Assembly: GCA_026708165.1 (NCBI GenBank)
Contig: JAPOVO010000037.1
Location: 1 to 16,709, forward strand
Source of the DNA: Chloroflexota bacterium
Lineage (GTDB): Bacteria; Chloroflexota; UBA11872; VXNJ01
Direction: 5' to 3'
Length of the DNA stretch: 16,709 nt
Below the pieces are notes generated by a model. That model was given only the letters and a program-made list of their open reading frames with translations. It did no database searches and had not been told where the DNA came from. Made by a program: the position numbers and the translations under genes. This document shows, piece by piece, positions 6,062-14,478 of the stretch (position 1 is its first letter; each line of letters begins with the position of its first letter).

Positions 6062-7081
6062 GTGAACGAGAGCCTGAGTTTCGCGATTCCAAGCCGGGGC
6101 CGTATCGGCGACCTTGCCGCCGCGTTCATGGCGGCGTGCGGGATGAGGATTCTGCGTCCCAATCCGAAACAGTACGCCGCGCGCGTCCCGTCGCTGCCGG
6201 GCGTGCAGGTCCACATGCAGCGGGCCGCCGACATCATCTACCAAGTCTCGGAAGGAAACGCCGACATCGGGATAACCGGCTACGACCTCTACCTGGAGCG
6301 CCGGGGAGAAGGCAGCGACGTATTCGTGATTCACGACGACCTGGGATTCAGCCGCGCCCGGCTCGAGATCGCGGTGCCGGACTCATGGGTCGACGTTTCG
6401 CACATCGACGATTTGGCTGAGCTGGCGCTGAGCTTCAGACGCGAAGGCCGGGACCTGCGAGTGGCGACCAGCTATCCGAGGCTCGTCAGGGACTTCCTGC
6501 TAAGCCGGAGTATCCAGAACTTCTCCCTGACAGAGGCGGGAGGAAGCGTCGAAGCGGCTCCCGCGATGGGATCCGCCGACGTGATAGTGGATGTTGTAGA
6601 GACAGGCACTTCACTGAACGAGAACCGGCTGAAGATGATCGGCGGCGGAACGATCCTCGAATCGAAGGCGTGCCTCATCGGATGCGCGAGAACTCTAAAG
6701 TCGAGAACTTCCAAGCTCGAACTCACCAGAAAGGTGCTTGAATTCGTCGATGCGTACCTCGACGGGAGCAAAGCGGTCACGTTGACGGCCAACGTCGCGG
6801 GCGAGTCCGAAGAGCAGGTGGCCAAGCTGGTGATGGACCAGACCGAGCTCGCGGGCGTAGAAGGCCCCACGGTGTCGAGGCTCTATTCAAAGTCGAAGAA
6901 CGACCTGGCGTCGTGGTACGCCGTCAGCGTCACGGTCAGGTCGAGGTCGCTGCTGGCGGCCGTGGACCACTTCAGGTCAATAGGCGCGTCGTCGGTCATA
7001 GCCCGACCGGCTTCCTACGTATTCCACGAGTTCTCGGACAGCTACCGAAAGCTGCTGGGCCAACTGGGGATCGACCCTTGA
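6062..7081 (+). CDS. hisG: ATP phosphoribosyltransferase, long form with C-terminal regulatory domain
   Basis: 339 residues from GTG (GGAAGG 5-6 bases upstream; the previous gene's TAG is one base away). The enzyme joins ATP and PRPP in the first, feedback-controlled step of histidine synthesis. N-terminal catalytic part: FAIPSRGRIGDL, ADIGITGYDLYLE, and the PRPP-binding DVIVDVVETGTSLNENRLKMI. The C-terminal segment (about 265-325; GVEGPTVSRLY…WYAVSVTVRSRSLLAAVDHFRSIGASSVIARPASYVF) aligns with the ACT-like histidine-sensing domain of long HisG, as in E. coli PTILPL…[25 protein letters not shown]. Long-form HisG works as a hexamer without HisZ, which makes the HisZ/HisRS-like neighbour notable. 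It runs about 20 residues past the usual end. Its stop overlaps the hisD start (TTGA). Confidence 0.94.
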   Translation: MNESLSFAIPSRGRIGDLAAAFMAACGMRILRPNPKQYAARVPSLPGVQVHMQRAADIIYQVSEGNADIGITGYDLYLERRGEGSDVFVIHDDLGFSRARLEIAVPDSWVDVSHIDDLAELALSFRREGRDLRVATSYPRLVRDFLLSRSIQNFSLTEAGGSVEAAPAMGSADVIVDVVETGTSLNENRLKMIGGGTILESKACLIGCARTLKSRTSKLELTRKVLEFVDAYLDGSKAVTLTANVAGESEEQVAKLVMDQTELAGVEGPTVSRLYSKSKNDLASWYAVSVTVRSRSLLAAVDHFRSIGASSVIARPASYVFHEFSDSYRKLLGQLGIDP

Positions 7082-8433
7082 CGCCGACCCGAATATTCCG
7101 TGGGACGGCCGAGGTTCGTAAGTCGCTGCTCCGGAGGCAACCGCTGGGATCGCCCTCGCTCGGCATGGAAACCCAAGGGCTGCTGCGCCGGGCGTACGAC
7201 GCGGACCTATCGCCAGAACAGTTCGTCGAGACCGTATTCCGCGAAGTCGCGGCTAGCGGCGACCGCGAGCTACGCAGGCTTTCAGGGATTCTGGACAGCA
7301 CTCCCGCGGTCGAACTGGAGGTCTCCAGCGACCGGATTTCCGGCGCACTCGACGAAGTCAGCCGGGAACTGCGGGACGATCTTGAGACGGCCGCCGGGCG
7401 AATTCGGAGGTTTCACGAGCGAACGATCCCGGAGTCGTGGTTCGACGAGCAGACCGGACTGGGACAGCGGATCAACCCCATCGGTAAGGTTGGAATCTAC
7501 GCGCCGGGCGGGAGAGCGTCATATCCATCTTCGATCTTGATGTCTGCCATTCCCGCAGCCGTTGCGGGCGTGACCGAAATATTCCTGTGTATACCGCCCG
7601 GCAATGACGGGCGGCCCTCGCGCGTCTCGCTCGCGGCGGCGGCCGTTGCCGGAGTGGACCGGGTGTTTTGCGCCGGGGGCGCGCAGGCAATCGCGGCAAT
7701 GGCGCTTGGAACCGAGACGATCCCGAAAGTCGACAAGATCGCGGGTCCCGGCAACCTGTTCGTCGTGCTGGCATTGCGGAGAGCCTTCGGGATGGTGGGA
7801 GTCAGCTTGCTGCCGGGACCGACCGAGACGCTCATAATCGCCGACGCCAACGCCGGGGCGGAACACGTTGCGGCGGACCTTCTAGCCCAAGCCGAGCACG
7901 ACGAACTGGCGTCACCCCTGCTGCTGACCGACTCTTACGAGCTTGCCGAAGAGGTTCAAAGCCGCCTTGTCGACGATCTGGCGGACCTCCCGCTGCGAAC
8001 AATCGCGGCGGAATCGCTGCGCACGCTGGGCGGGATCGGCGTGGTAGACACGCTGGACGAAGCGGTCGAGCTGGCCAACGATTACGCACCCGAACACCTG
8101 TGCCTGCTGGTTGAAGAGCCGAGATCGCTCGCGCGCAAGGTCCGCAACGCGGGAGGCGTGTTCCTGGGCCGTTCGTCGCCGGAAGTGGTGGGTGACTACG
8201 CGGCGGGACCGAGTCACGTTATGCCGGTAGGGGGTACCGCCGCGTTCGCGTCGCCGCTCAATGTCGGCGACTTTGTAAAGATAACGAGCGTTTTCGACAT
8301 ACCGGACCGCGATTCAAAGCATCTTGCCGAAGTTTCGGCGAGGCTGGCGCGCGTGGAAGGTCTCGAAGGGCACGCACGGGCGGCTGATCTTCGCGCGGGC
8401 GTCGCGGCTCAACCGGCGTTGGACGGCGCTTGA
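7078..8433 (+). CDS. hisD: Histidinol dehydrogenase
   Basis: 451 residues from TTG 7078. This start gives the family N-terminus (RIFRGTAEVRKSLLRR), has GGGGA 7 bases upstream, and overlaps the hisG stop as TTGA. The frame is open further left inside hisG, but those residues are shadow. The enzyme oxidises L-histidinol to histidine in two NAD-dependent steps using zinc. The ligand and catalytic residues known from E. coli HisD (Q259, H262, E326, H327, D360, H367, H419) are all present at a constant offset of 12-13: Q271 and H274 (QAEHD), E339 and H340 (YAPEHL), D373 and H380 (GDYAAGPSH), H432 (LEGHARA). The nucleotide region LPGPTETLIIAD is intact. It is followed by 60 bases before hisB. Confidence 0.97.
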   Translation: MTPTRIFRGTAEVRKSLLRRQPLGSPSLGMETQGLLRRAYDADLSPEQFVETVFREVAASGDRELRRLSGILDSTPAVELEVSSDRISGALDEVSRELRDDLETAAGRIRRFHERTIPESWFDEQTGLGQRINPIGKVGIYAPGGRASYPSSILMSAIPAAVAGVTEIFLCIPPGNDGRPSRVSLAAAAVAGVDRVFCAGGAQAIAAMALGTETIPKVDKIAGPGNLFVVLALRRAFGMVGVSLLPGPTETLIIADANAGAEHVAADLLAQAEHDELASPLLLTDSYELAEEVQSRLVDDLADLPLRTIAAESLRTLGGIGVVDTLDEAVELANDYAPEHLCLLVEEPRSLARKVRNAGGVFLGRSSPEVVGDYAAGPSHVMPVGGTAAFASPLNVGDFVKITSVFDIPDRDSKHLAEVSARLARVEGLEGHARAADLRAGVAAQPALDGA

Positions 8434-8493
8434 ACCGGCGTCTGGCTACAATCCGCAGGGAATAGTGCGGCAGACATTCATACGGGGAAGCTG

Positions 8494-9096
8494 TTGAGAA
8501 ACGGTCGCTGCGAGCGCAAGACGCTGGAAACCGACGTCCGGGTATCGCTGAACCTGGACGGAGCGGGCGAACACGAAGTCGACACGGGAATCGGATTCCT
8601 GGACCACATGCTTGCCCAAATAGCCCGCCATGGGCTGTTCGATCTGGAAGTACAAGCCGACGGCGACCTTCACGTAGATGCGCATCACACCGTTGAAGAC
8701 GTTGGGATTTGCCTCGGAAAAGCGTTCGACGAAGCATTGGGCGACCGGGCGGGAATAGTACGGATGGGCACCGCGACGGTTCCGATGGAGGAAGCGCTGG
8801 CGCTCGTCGCGGTGGACGTGGGCGGGCGGCCCATGTGCGACTTTCGGGGGGAGTTTTCGAGCGATTCGATAGGACAGCTCGACACGCAACTCATTCCGCA
8901 TTTCATCAGCTCGATGGCCGACAACATGCGGGCCAACATCCACGTCCACATACTGAGCGGCAAGAACGACCACCACCGAGCCGAGGGGGTGTTCAAGGCG
9001 CTGGCGAAGGCACTCGATACGGCCACGGCGGTCGACCCTCGCCGTGAGGGGCAAGTTCCATCGACCAAGGGGAGCATTGCCGGCGGCGAGAGCTAA
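8494..9096 (+). CDS. hisB: Imidazoleglycerol-phosphate dehydratase
   Basis: 200 residues, the size of the stand-alone (monofunctional) enzyme, with no fused histidinol phosphatase. The TTG start has GGGGA with a 5-base spacer, and no better codon is nearby. It dehydrates imidazole glycerol phosphate to imidazole acetol phosphate, using two manganese ions per site in a 24-mer. Motifs: GIGFLDHMLAQIARHG (D37, H38), DAHHTVEDVGICLG (H64, H65, E68, D69), NDHHRAEGVFKALAKAL (H160, H161, E164) and the C-terminal PSTKG, all complete. Sixty bases separate it from hisD and 116 from nadK. No terminator or clear promoter is visible in either gap, so it probably belongs to the same transcript. Confidence 0.97.
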   Translation: MRNGRCERKTLETDVRVSLNLDGAGEHEVDTGIGFLDHMLAQIARHGLFDLEVQADGDLHVDAHHTVEDVGICLGKAFDEALGDRAGIVRMGTATVPMEEALALVAVDVGGRPMCDFRGEFSSDSIGQLDTQLIPHFISSMADNMRANIHVHILSGKNDHHRAEGVFKALAKALDTATAVDPRREGQVPSTKGSIAGGES

Positions 9097-9212
9097 AGCC
9101 GGGAACGTGGCGCGGCCTTTCAATCAATAATGGTGGTAATTGGCGGGAGTCGCGGAGCAAGGTTCGCTTGAATGCCAGAGAATCCAATGCGCGGACAAGT
9201 CGTTAGCGTTCC

Positions 9213-10076
9213 ATGAAAGTCGGCCTCGTCTATCAGCCCAAGACCGGAGCGGCGGTGGCCACCGCGAGCGCCGCGCACGACCGTCTGAGGGAGTTGGGAC
9301 ATTCGTCCTGGATGCTTCCCTCATGGGAGATGGGCGAAACGACCCCGAGACTGCGCGATACCGAGCTTTTGCTTTCGCTCGGGGGCGACGGCACGCTTTT
9401 GCGCGCGGTTCGCGCGGCCGCGCCGTTCGGGACTCCCTGCATCGGCGTGAACTTCGGAAAGCTGGGATTCCTGACCGAGCTTGAAGCACTGGATATCGAG
9501 TCCCTCATCGCCAAGGTCGAGGCCGGGGAGGGATGGCTGGAAGAACGGGTGATGCTGGACTGGCGCCTGATCCGTCGAGACCGCGAAGTAGCCAGCGGCT
9601 TCGCGACGAATGACATCGTGGTCGCGCGCGGCGCGATAAGCCGCGTCATCGACATCTCGCTGGAAATCGACGGCGGCTCGATCGTGACCTATACGGCGGA
9701 TGGAGTGGTCGTGACTAACCCGACGGGTTCGACCGGCTACGGACTGGCGCTCGGAGGGCCGATAATGCACCCGCAGGCTCGAACGCTAGCGATAGTTCCC
9801 ATTTGTCCGTTCCTCACCGCGAACAACTCGCTGGTCGCCGGGGCGGATGCCCAGATCGATCTGACCGTCGATTCGCAGCACGAAGTGGGTCTCACGGTGG
9901 ACGGGCAAACTCACATACCCATGCAGGACGGCGACCGCGTATCGTGCACCGCCTCGGAGCACTCAGCACGTTTCCTGAGATTCGGGCCTCGCAACTACTT
10001 TTTTCCGGTGCTTGCCAGAAAGATGCGCTGGTCGGTTCCGAGAGAGATCCTCAATCCCGATCCACCGCCGGAGTAG
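9213..10076 (+). CDS. nadK: NAD kinase
   Basis: 287 residues from ATG. It phosphorylates NAD to NADP in the cytoplasm. Motifs in order: GGDGT (57-61, catalytic D59), GVNFGKLGFLTE, ATNDIVVARG (N133, D134), and TADGVVVTNPTGSTGYGLALGGPIMHP (D163), the glycine-rich NAD site, which is often written YxxDGxxxxTPTGSTAYxxSAGGP. YGLAL replaces the commoner YSLSA. The C-terminus ends in a short proline-rich tail. Linkage of nadK to recN is common across bacteria and is seen here, with recN starting 5 bases after the nadK stop. Confidence 0.97.
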   Translation: MKVGLVYQPKTGAAVATASAAHDRLRELGHSSWMLPSWEMGETTPRLRDTELLLSLGGDGTLLRAVRAAAPFGTPCIGVNFGKLGFLTELEALDIESLIAKVEAGEGWLEERVMLDWRLIRRDREVASGFATNDIVVARGAISRVIDISLEIDGGSIVTYTADGVVVTNPTGSTGYGLALGGPIMHPQARTLAIVPICPFLTANNSLVAGADAQIDLTVDSQHEVGLTVDGQTHIPMQDGDRVSCTASEHSARFLRFGPRNYFFPVLARKMRWSVPREILNPDPPPE

Positions 10077-10081
10077 CCGCC

Positions 10082-11809
10082 GTGCTGGCCAATCTGCACA
10101 TACGGGACTTTGCGCTCATCGAAGAGGTGACACTCGAATTCGGCCCCCGGTTCAACGTAGTGACTGGGGAGACAGGCGCCGGCAAGTCCATCATCATCGA
10201 CGCGATCTCTCTGCTGCTCGGAGCGCGGGCGTCACCGGAATTCATAAGGAGAGGGGCCGACTCGTTCTACGTCGAGGGCATCTTCACCCTCGATGACAGC
10301 CCCACCGCACAGCCGGTCCTCGCCCAACTTGGCCTCGAATCCGACGAAGGACAGGCCATCATTTCACGCGAGCAGACCAAGTCGCGGTCGACCGCCAGGA
10401 TCGACGGCAAGGCCGTCCCGCTAAGGAACCTGCAAAGTCTGGGACCGGGGCTGGTCGACATTCATGGTCAGAGCGAGCAGCTTTCGCTGCTCCGGCCGGC
10501 CCGTCAACGGGAGCTTCTGGATGAGTTCGCCGGGCTTACCGGATTGCGGGAGGAAGTCGGACGCCTGGCGCGGGAGCGGCGGGAGATAGACCGGAAAGTC
10601 GACTCGCTCAGAACCGACGAGCGCGAACTTGCCAGAGAAGCCGACCTACTCACGTTCCAAATAGAGGAAATCGAATCGGCCGGTCTGGACGCAGAAGACG
10701 AGTCCCGGCTAAACGCCGAGCACACGCGACTAGCCAACAGCCGGCGCCTGGCCGAGCTGGCGGGCTTGGTCGAAGCCTCGCTGAGCGCATCCGACACCGG
10801 CATCTCCGCGAGCGACGCGGTAGGCCGGTCGCTGGACGACATGCAGGAAATAGCCCAACTGGATGGAGCCTTAAGGCCCCGGTTGGAGCAGCTCGAGGCG
10901 GTCTCGGAACTGCTGGATGAGCTGGCGGGGGAAATGCGCGACTATGCGGAATCGGTCGAGTCCGATCCCGAGCGGCTCCAGGAGCTTGAATCGCGGCTCG
11001 AATTGCTCGCCACGCTCAAACACAAGTACGGCGACTCCATCGGGGAAGTTATCGAGTTCGGTGAATCGGCGCGGGAGCAGCTAGCCAGAATTGCGTACTC
11101 AGACGAAGAGCGCGAACACCTCGAAGCGCGCCGGCTGATCGTGGAGGAGCAGCTATCACAGGGCTGCGCCGAGCTTTCGAAACGACGCCGGTCAAGCGCC
11201 GCCGCGCTCACCAAAGCGATGCTCGAAGGACTTGAGGAAGTCGGAATGAAGGACGTGCGGTTCGACGTTGAGTTCTCGACCGCGCCAGACGGCAACGGCA
11301 TTCGCCTGCCGGGCCGCGATGAGCGGGTGAGGGTGGACGAGTCGGGCGTCGACAGGGTTTCCTTCCTGATAGCTCCGAATCCGGGAGTGCCCGCAAAGCC
11401 CGTGGCGAACATAGCGTCGGGCGGGGAAACGTCGCGAATAATGCTGGCGCTGAAGGCGGCGCTGGGCGAATCGGACAAGACGCCGACACTGATATTCGAC
11501 GAGGTCGAGCAAGGCGTAGGAGGTCGAAACGCCAGGATCGTCGGCCAGAAGCTGGCGCTGCTGTCCAGGAGCCACCAGGTGTTATGCGTGACTCACCTTC
11601 CGCAGGTAGCGGCGTTCGCCGACACCCATCTCTACGTCGAGAAGACTCCGGGCAAGGATCGAACGACAGTCAGTGTTCAGAGGCTCGGAAAGCAGGGAAC
11701 TCTCGAAGAACTGGCGCAAATGGCGGGGTCCGGCCCCGGAGCCCAACGCTCGGCCGGCGAGATGCTGCGACAGGCCGAGGACTGGAAAGCCGAGCTCGCC
11801 AGAGCGTAG
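10082..11809 (+). CDS. recN: DNA repair protein RecN (SMC-like ATPase)
   Basis: 575 residues from GTG 10082, with GGAG 8 bases upstream that spans the nadK stop. The reading frame continues further left, but that part is nadK shadow, and this start gives the standard opening MLANLHIRDFALIEEVTLEF. RecN helps double-strand-break repair by tethering DNA ends with RecA. Walker A GETGAGKS (29-36), a long Glu/Arg-rich coiled coil from about 150 to 390, ABC signature ASGGETSR (445-452), Walker B LIFDEVEQGVGG (D473, E474), and the D/H-loop region VLCVTHLPQVAAFADTHLYVEK. Most RecN proteins read DEVDTGVGG; here DT is EQ, while the catalytic DE pair is intact. The length is normal. It is probably the last gene of the run that starts at fmdB. 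Confidence 0.97.
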   Translation: MLANLHIRDFALIEEVTLEFGPRFNVVTGETGAGKSIIIDAISLLLGARASPEFIRRGADSFYVEGIFTLDDSPTAQPVLAQLGLESDEGQAIISREQTKSRSTARIDGKAVPLRNLQSLGPGLVDIHGQSEQLSLLRPARQRELLDEFAGLTGLREEVGRLARERREIDRKVDSLRTDERELAREADLLTFQIEEIESAGLDAEDESRLNAEHTRLANSRRLAELAGLVEASLSASDTGISASDAVGRSLDDMQEIAQLDGALRPRLEQLEAVSELLDELAGEMRDYAESVESDPERLQELESRLELLATLKHKYGDSIGEVIEFGESAREQLARIAYSDEEREHLEARRLIVEEQLSQGCAELSKRRRSSAAALTKAMLEGLEEVGMKDVRFDVEFSTAPDGNGIRLPGRDERVRVDESGVDRVSFLIAPNPGVPAKPVANIASGGETSRIMLALKAALGESDKTPTLIFDEVEQGVGGRNARIVGQKLALLSRSHQVLCVTHLPQVAAFADTHLYVEKTPGKDRTTVSVQRLGKQGTLEELAQMAGSGPGAQRSAGEMLRQAEDWKAELARA

Positions 11810-11887
11810 CGGACCGCGAGACGGTGGCCCCCAACGGCCGTATGCGGTGATAACCTAAACGCAAGAAGATTTCAGTCCACGGGAACG

Positions 11888-11923
11888 GCGCCTCCTGACC
11901 GTCGACGATCAGCAGGCGCTTTT
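11888..11923 (+). terminator. Possible intrinsic terminator after recN
   Basis: GCGCCTCCTGA (11888-11898) pairs with TCAGCAGGCGC (11909-11919) apart from one central C-C mismatch, around a 10-base loop that is itself partly palindromic (CGTCGACG). TTTT follows, then the tract is broken by CG. The short T-run makes it a weak terminator. Because it ends ten bases before the next Shine-Dalgarno, it could instead be a leader structure of the following gene. No clear promoter is seen in 11810-11950. Confidence 0.35.
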
Positions 11924-11932
11924 CGTGTCTCT

Positions 11933-11939
11933 AAGGAGA
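11933..11939 (+). promoter_or_regulatory. Ribosome binding site supporting the TTG start at 11951
   Basis: AAGGAGA is an excellent Shine-Dalgarno match. The spacing to TTG 11951 is about 11 bases, slightly long, but no closer ATG, GTG or TTG exists in that frame. Confidence 0.55.
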
Positions 11940-11950
11940 TCGCCCAGGGA

Positions 11951-13456
11951 TTGGCAACTCAAGACTTCGCAGAGAGACCAGGTTCTGGCAGCCTGGAACA
12001 GGCTCGGGCGGAACTGCTGCATTCGGTAGACCGCTTCCGGCGCAGGATTCGAACGGCCGGGACTGCCAGGATGATCCCGCGCGCGGCGGCCGTGGCTCTT
12101 TGGGCCGCGTTGGCGGGCGAGCTTTTCGGAGTGCGTTTCGACTCGACGGCGGTCCGCAGCGGAATTATCGCCGTGGGCGTGGTTGTCGGCGTAGCACTAC
12201 TTTCGCACAGCTTTATGAGAAGGCCCAGCGCGCTAAGCGCCGCGCTGGAGTTCGACCTTCGGCTGGGGCTAAAGGAGCGTCTCTCGACGGCGGTAGAGCT
12301 TGCGGATTCGCCCGGAAAGTTCCTGCTGCTGCCGAGCCAGATCGCCGACGCGGCAAGGCGGGCGGCAGCGATCGAGCCATCCCGGGCGTACCGTCTGCCG
12401 CTCCCGCGCCTCGACATGCTGGCGGCGCTAGTCGGAGCGCTGCTGCTGGCGGCGTGGCACTTCATGCCCTCGCAGTCAGGGATACGGGCGTCCGTGACGT
12501 CAATGCTCGAACCGCCTGTAGAGCGAACAGACGAAACAATCGGCGGCGAGTTGAGTGCCGACGGAACGATTCCCATCGAGCCCGCAATGGACCGGCTCGA
12601 ACGCTCGACCAGAGATCGGATGCGCGATTCGCTGGAGCAGCTTGAGCGCATCTCCAACCCCGAAGCGCAGGCGCTCCGACAGCGGCTGGCGGACGCCGCC
12701 GAAGCGCTTATGGAGACACGGGTCGCGCGGGACGCCGGAAGGCGTCTCTCCGGGGAAGATTACCCCGGGGCCGCAGAAGCCCTGCGCGAGCTATCGGAGT
12801 CCCTCGACAAGCTCAATTCGGCGGAAAGACAAGAGCTTATCGAGGGTCTAGAAGAGGCAGCGGCGGCCACTTCGGAGGACCAACTGCTTTCGAGCCAGTT
12901 CTCCGACGCAGCCCGCTCGATGGAAATCTACCAGGACCGCAGCGCGGCCGAGTCGATCCAGCAGATTGCTCAAAGAATCGAAGAGGCGGAGGCGATGCTG
13001 GACTCGGAACAGGTGCTGCAGAGCCGGATCGAGCAGCTACAGCGGGCGCTCGGAATCGGCGGGACGAGACCGACCGGGCAGGAGTCGGGCGGGCAGACGA
13101 ACCAAGCCAAAGGCTCTTCGGGGAGCCAGGACGGCGCTAACGAAGACGGCCAGGGAACCGGTCTGACCTCGGGCGCACAAGGCAGGGAACTCGGCGATCT
13201 CGAGGACATGGGCGCGGAAACGCGCCTGGACGCGCTGGGCAATCTTGAGGTTGTTGAACTGGAGGCCGGCCAGGAGGCGCCCACCGAGAGCTTCGAGCGA
13301 CCTCAGCTCCAGCTGGGCCGAAAGATGGACGTCAGTCTCAATCCATCCGCCGGAGAAATGGGCGCGGTTCGGGCGCGGCGCGACTCCAACAATCAAATCC
13401 CGCTGGACGCGATGCCCTGGATCAGCCGCTATTTTTCGCCCCCGGAGGGACAGTAG
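11951..13456 (+). CDS. Uncharacterised membrane-anchored helical protein of a MoxR/vWA cluster
   Basis: 501 residues; I cannot give it a firm family. Visible parts: a short cytoplasmic lead, hydrophobic segments at about 43-60, 70-88 and 154-172 (likely three membrane spans), and between spans 2 and 3 the stretch SALSAALEFDLRLGLKERLSTAVELA. That stretch resembles a motif I associate with DUF4175-like and other large membrane proteins beside MoxR genes. From 210 to 368 it is almost wholly charged helix with coiled-coil character (DRLERSTRDRMRDSLEQLERI…QRIEEAEAML…QLQRALGIG). Residues about 371-415 are a Gly/Ser/Gln-rich linker, and a more ordered tail ends PWISRYFSPPEGQ. Its TAG is directly followed by the MoxR TTG, and the MoxR Shine-Dalgarno lies inside its last codons, so they form one operon. 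A scaffold or client for the MoxR ATPase is a guess from context. Confidence 0.75.
   Translation: MATQDFAERPGSGSLEQARAELLHSVDRFRRRIRTAGTARMIPRAAAVALWAALAGELFGVRFDSTAVRSGIIAVGVVVGVALLSHSFMRRPSALSAALEFDLRLGLKERLSTAVELADSPGKFLLLPSQIADAARRAAAIEPSRAYRLPLPRLDMLAALVGALLLAAWHFMPSQSGIRASVTSMLEPPVERTDETIGGELSADGTIPIEPAMDRLERSTRDRMRDSLEQLERISNPEAQALRQRLADAAEALMETRVARDAGRRLSGEDYPGAAEALRELSESLDKLNSAERQELIEGLEEAAAATSEDQLLSSQFSDAARSMEIYQDRSAAESIQQIAQRIEEAEAMLDSEQVLQSRIEQLQRALGIGGTRPTGQESGGQTNQAKGSSGSQDGANEDGQGTGLTSGAQGRELGDLEDMGAETRLDALGNLEVVELEAGQEAPTESFERPQLQLGRKMDVSLNPSAGEMGAVRARRDSNNQIPLDAMPWISRYFSPPEGQ
13444..13448 (+). promoter_or_regulatory. Ribosome binding site for the MoxR gene
   Basis: GGAGG, continuing as GGAGGGA, lies in the last codons of the upstream gene, 8 bases before TTG 13457. 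It supports that TTG as the start and coupled translation. Confidence 0.65.
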
Positions 13457-14458
13457 TTGCAGGCGTTAGACACGGAAGTCCGGAGCTTTCAACGGACCGC
13501 CCGCGGGCTTCAGGAGTCCATCGGGCGGGTAATCGTGGGCTACGAGGAGCAGATCCGGCAGGTAGTCGTAGCGATGCTGGCAGGAGGCCACTGTTTGATA
13601 GAAGGCGTGCCGGGGCTGGGCAAGACGCGGCTCGTGCGCACGATCGCCGAAGCGCTCGAACTGGAGTTCTCCAGGATCCAGTTCACGCCTGACCTGATGC
13701 CGGCAGACATCACGGGGACGACGATCATCCACGCAACGGATACAGGAGACAGGGCCTTTCGATTCGAGAGAGGCCCCGTTTTTGCCAACATCGTCCTGGC
13801 GGACGAAATAAACAGGGCGACTCCCAAAACGCAGTCCGCCCTGCTGGAGGCCATGGAGGAGCAGACGGTAACCATCGCCAGGCAGACCTACGGCATTCAA
13901 GCGCCCTTCTTCGTCATTGCCACGCAGAACCCCATCGAGATGGAGGGCACATATCCGCTGCCCGAGGCCCAATTGGACAGATTCTTCTTCAAGATCGCGG
14001 TCGGGTATCCCGAACGCGACGACCTGGAGCGGATACTCGACCGGACCACCGTCGGACGGGTCCCGAAGGCAACCCGAGTGGCCGAGCGCACGGAGATTCA
14101 GTCGATGATCCGCCTCGCCAGGGACGTGCCAATAGCGGGCCACGTCACCCGCTACGCGGTGGACCTGATCAAGGCGACCCATCCGGACGGCGCCGATGCT
14201 CCCGACATAACCCGGCGGTTCGTGCGTTTCGGCGCGTCGCCGCGAGCCGGTCAGGCGCTCATCATGGCCGGCAAGGTGACGGCTTTGATGGACGGACGAC
14301 TCAACGTCTCCTACGACGACATTAGGGAAGCGTTTTCCCCGGCCGTCCGACACCGGCTGCTGCTCAACTTCGAAGCAGAAGCCGACGGCCTTACGGCGGA
14401 CAACATCCTCAACGAGATTGCAATGAAAACCCGTCCGGAGGGCGGCCCGGGGGGTTAG
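13457..14458 (+). CDS. MoxR-family AAA+ ATPase
   Basis: 333 residues from TTG. MoxR ATPases act as chaperones that help assemble or load metal into partner proteins, usually with vWA-domain partners encoded next door. Walker A EGVPGLGKTR (K56, T57), Walker B VLADEINRA (D116, E117), the family's ATPKTQSALLEAMEEQTVTI, sensor 1 in ATQNPIEMEGTYPLPEAQLDRF (N158), the arginine finger in that block (R175), and sensor 2 GASPRAGQAL (R262) are all intact, so it should be an active ATPase. The C-terminal lid helices are normal. It is adjacent to the helical membrane protein upstream, and a DUF58 gene begins 20 bases downstream. Confidence 0.96.
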   Translation: MQALDTEVRSFQRTARGLQESIGRVIVGYEEQIRQVVVAMLAGGHCLIEGVPGLGKTRLVRTIAEALELEFSRIQFTPDLMPADITGTTIIHATDTGDRAFRFERGPVFANIVLADEINRATPKTQSALLEAMEEQTVTIARQTYGIQAPFFVIATQNPIEMEGTYPLPEAQLDRFFFKIAVGYPERDDLERILDRTTVGRVPKATRVAERTEIQSMIRLARDVPIAGHVTRYAVDLIKATHPDGADAPDITRRFVRFGASPRAGQALIMAGKVTALMDGRLNVSYDDIREAFSPAVRHRLLLNFEAEADGLTADNILNEIAMKTRPEGGPGG

Positions 14459-14478
14459 CCCCCAAGACGCGGCGAGCG

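Noticed and set aside
6913..7077. Longer N-terminus for hisD starting inside hisG
   Set aside because: The extra residues are hisG in another frame; TTG 7078 overlaps the hisG stop and places all catalytic residues at a constant offset from E. coli HisD.
8430..8452. Possible promoter before hisB (TTGAAC … TACAAT)
   Set aside because: The spacing between the two boxes is only 11 bases, too short for a sigma-70 promoter, and the gene sits in a continuous his run.
9803..10081. Longer N-terminus for recN starting at 9803
   Set aside because: That part overlaps the C-terminal third of nadK and is Arg-rich shadow; GTG 10082 with a GGAG site gives the standard RecN opening.
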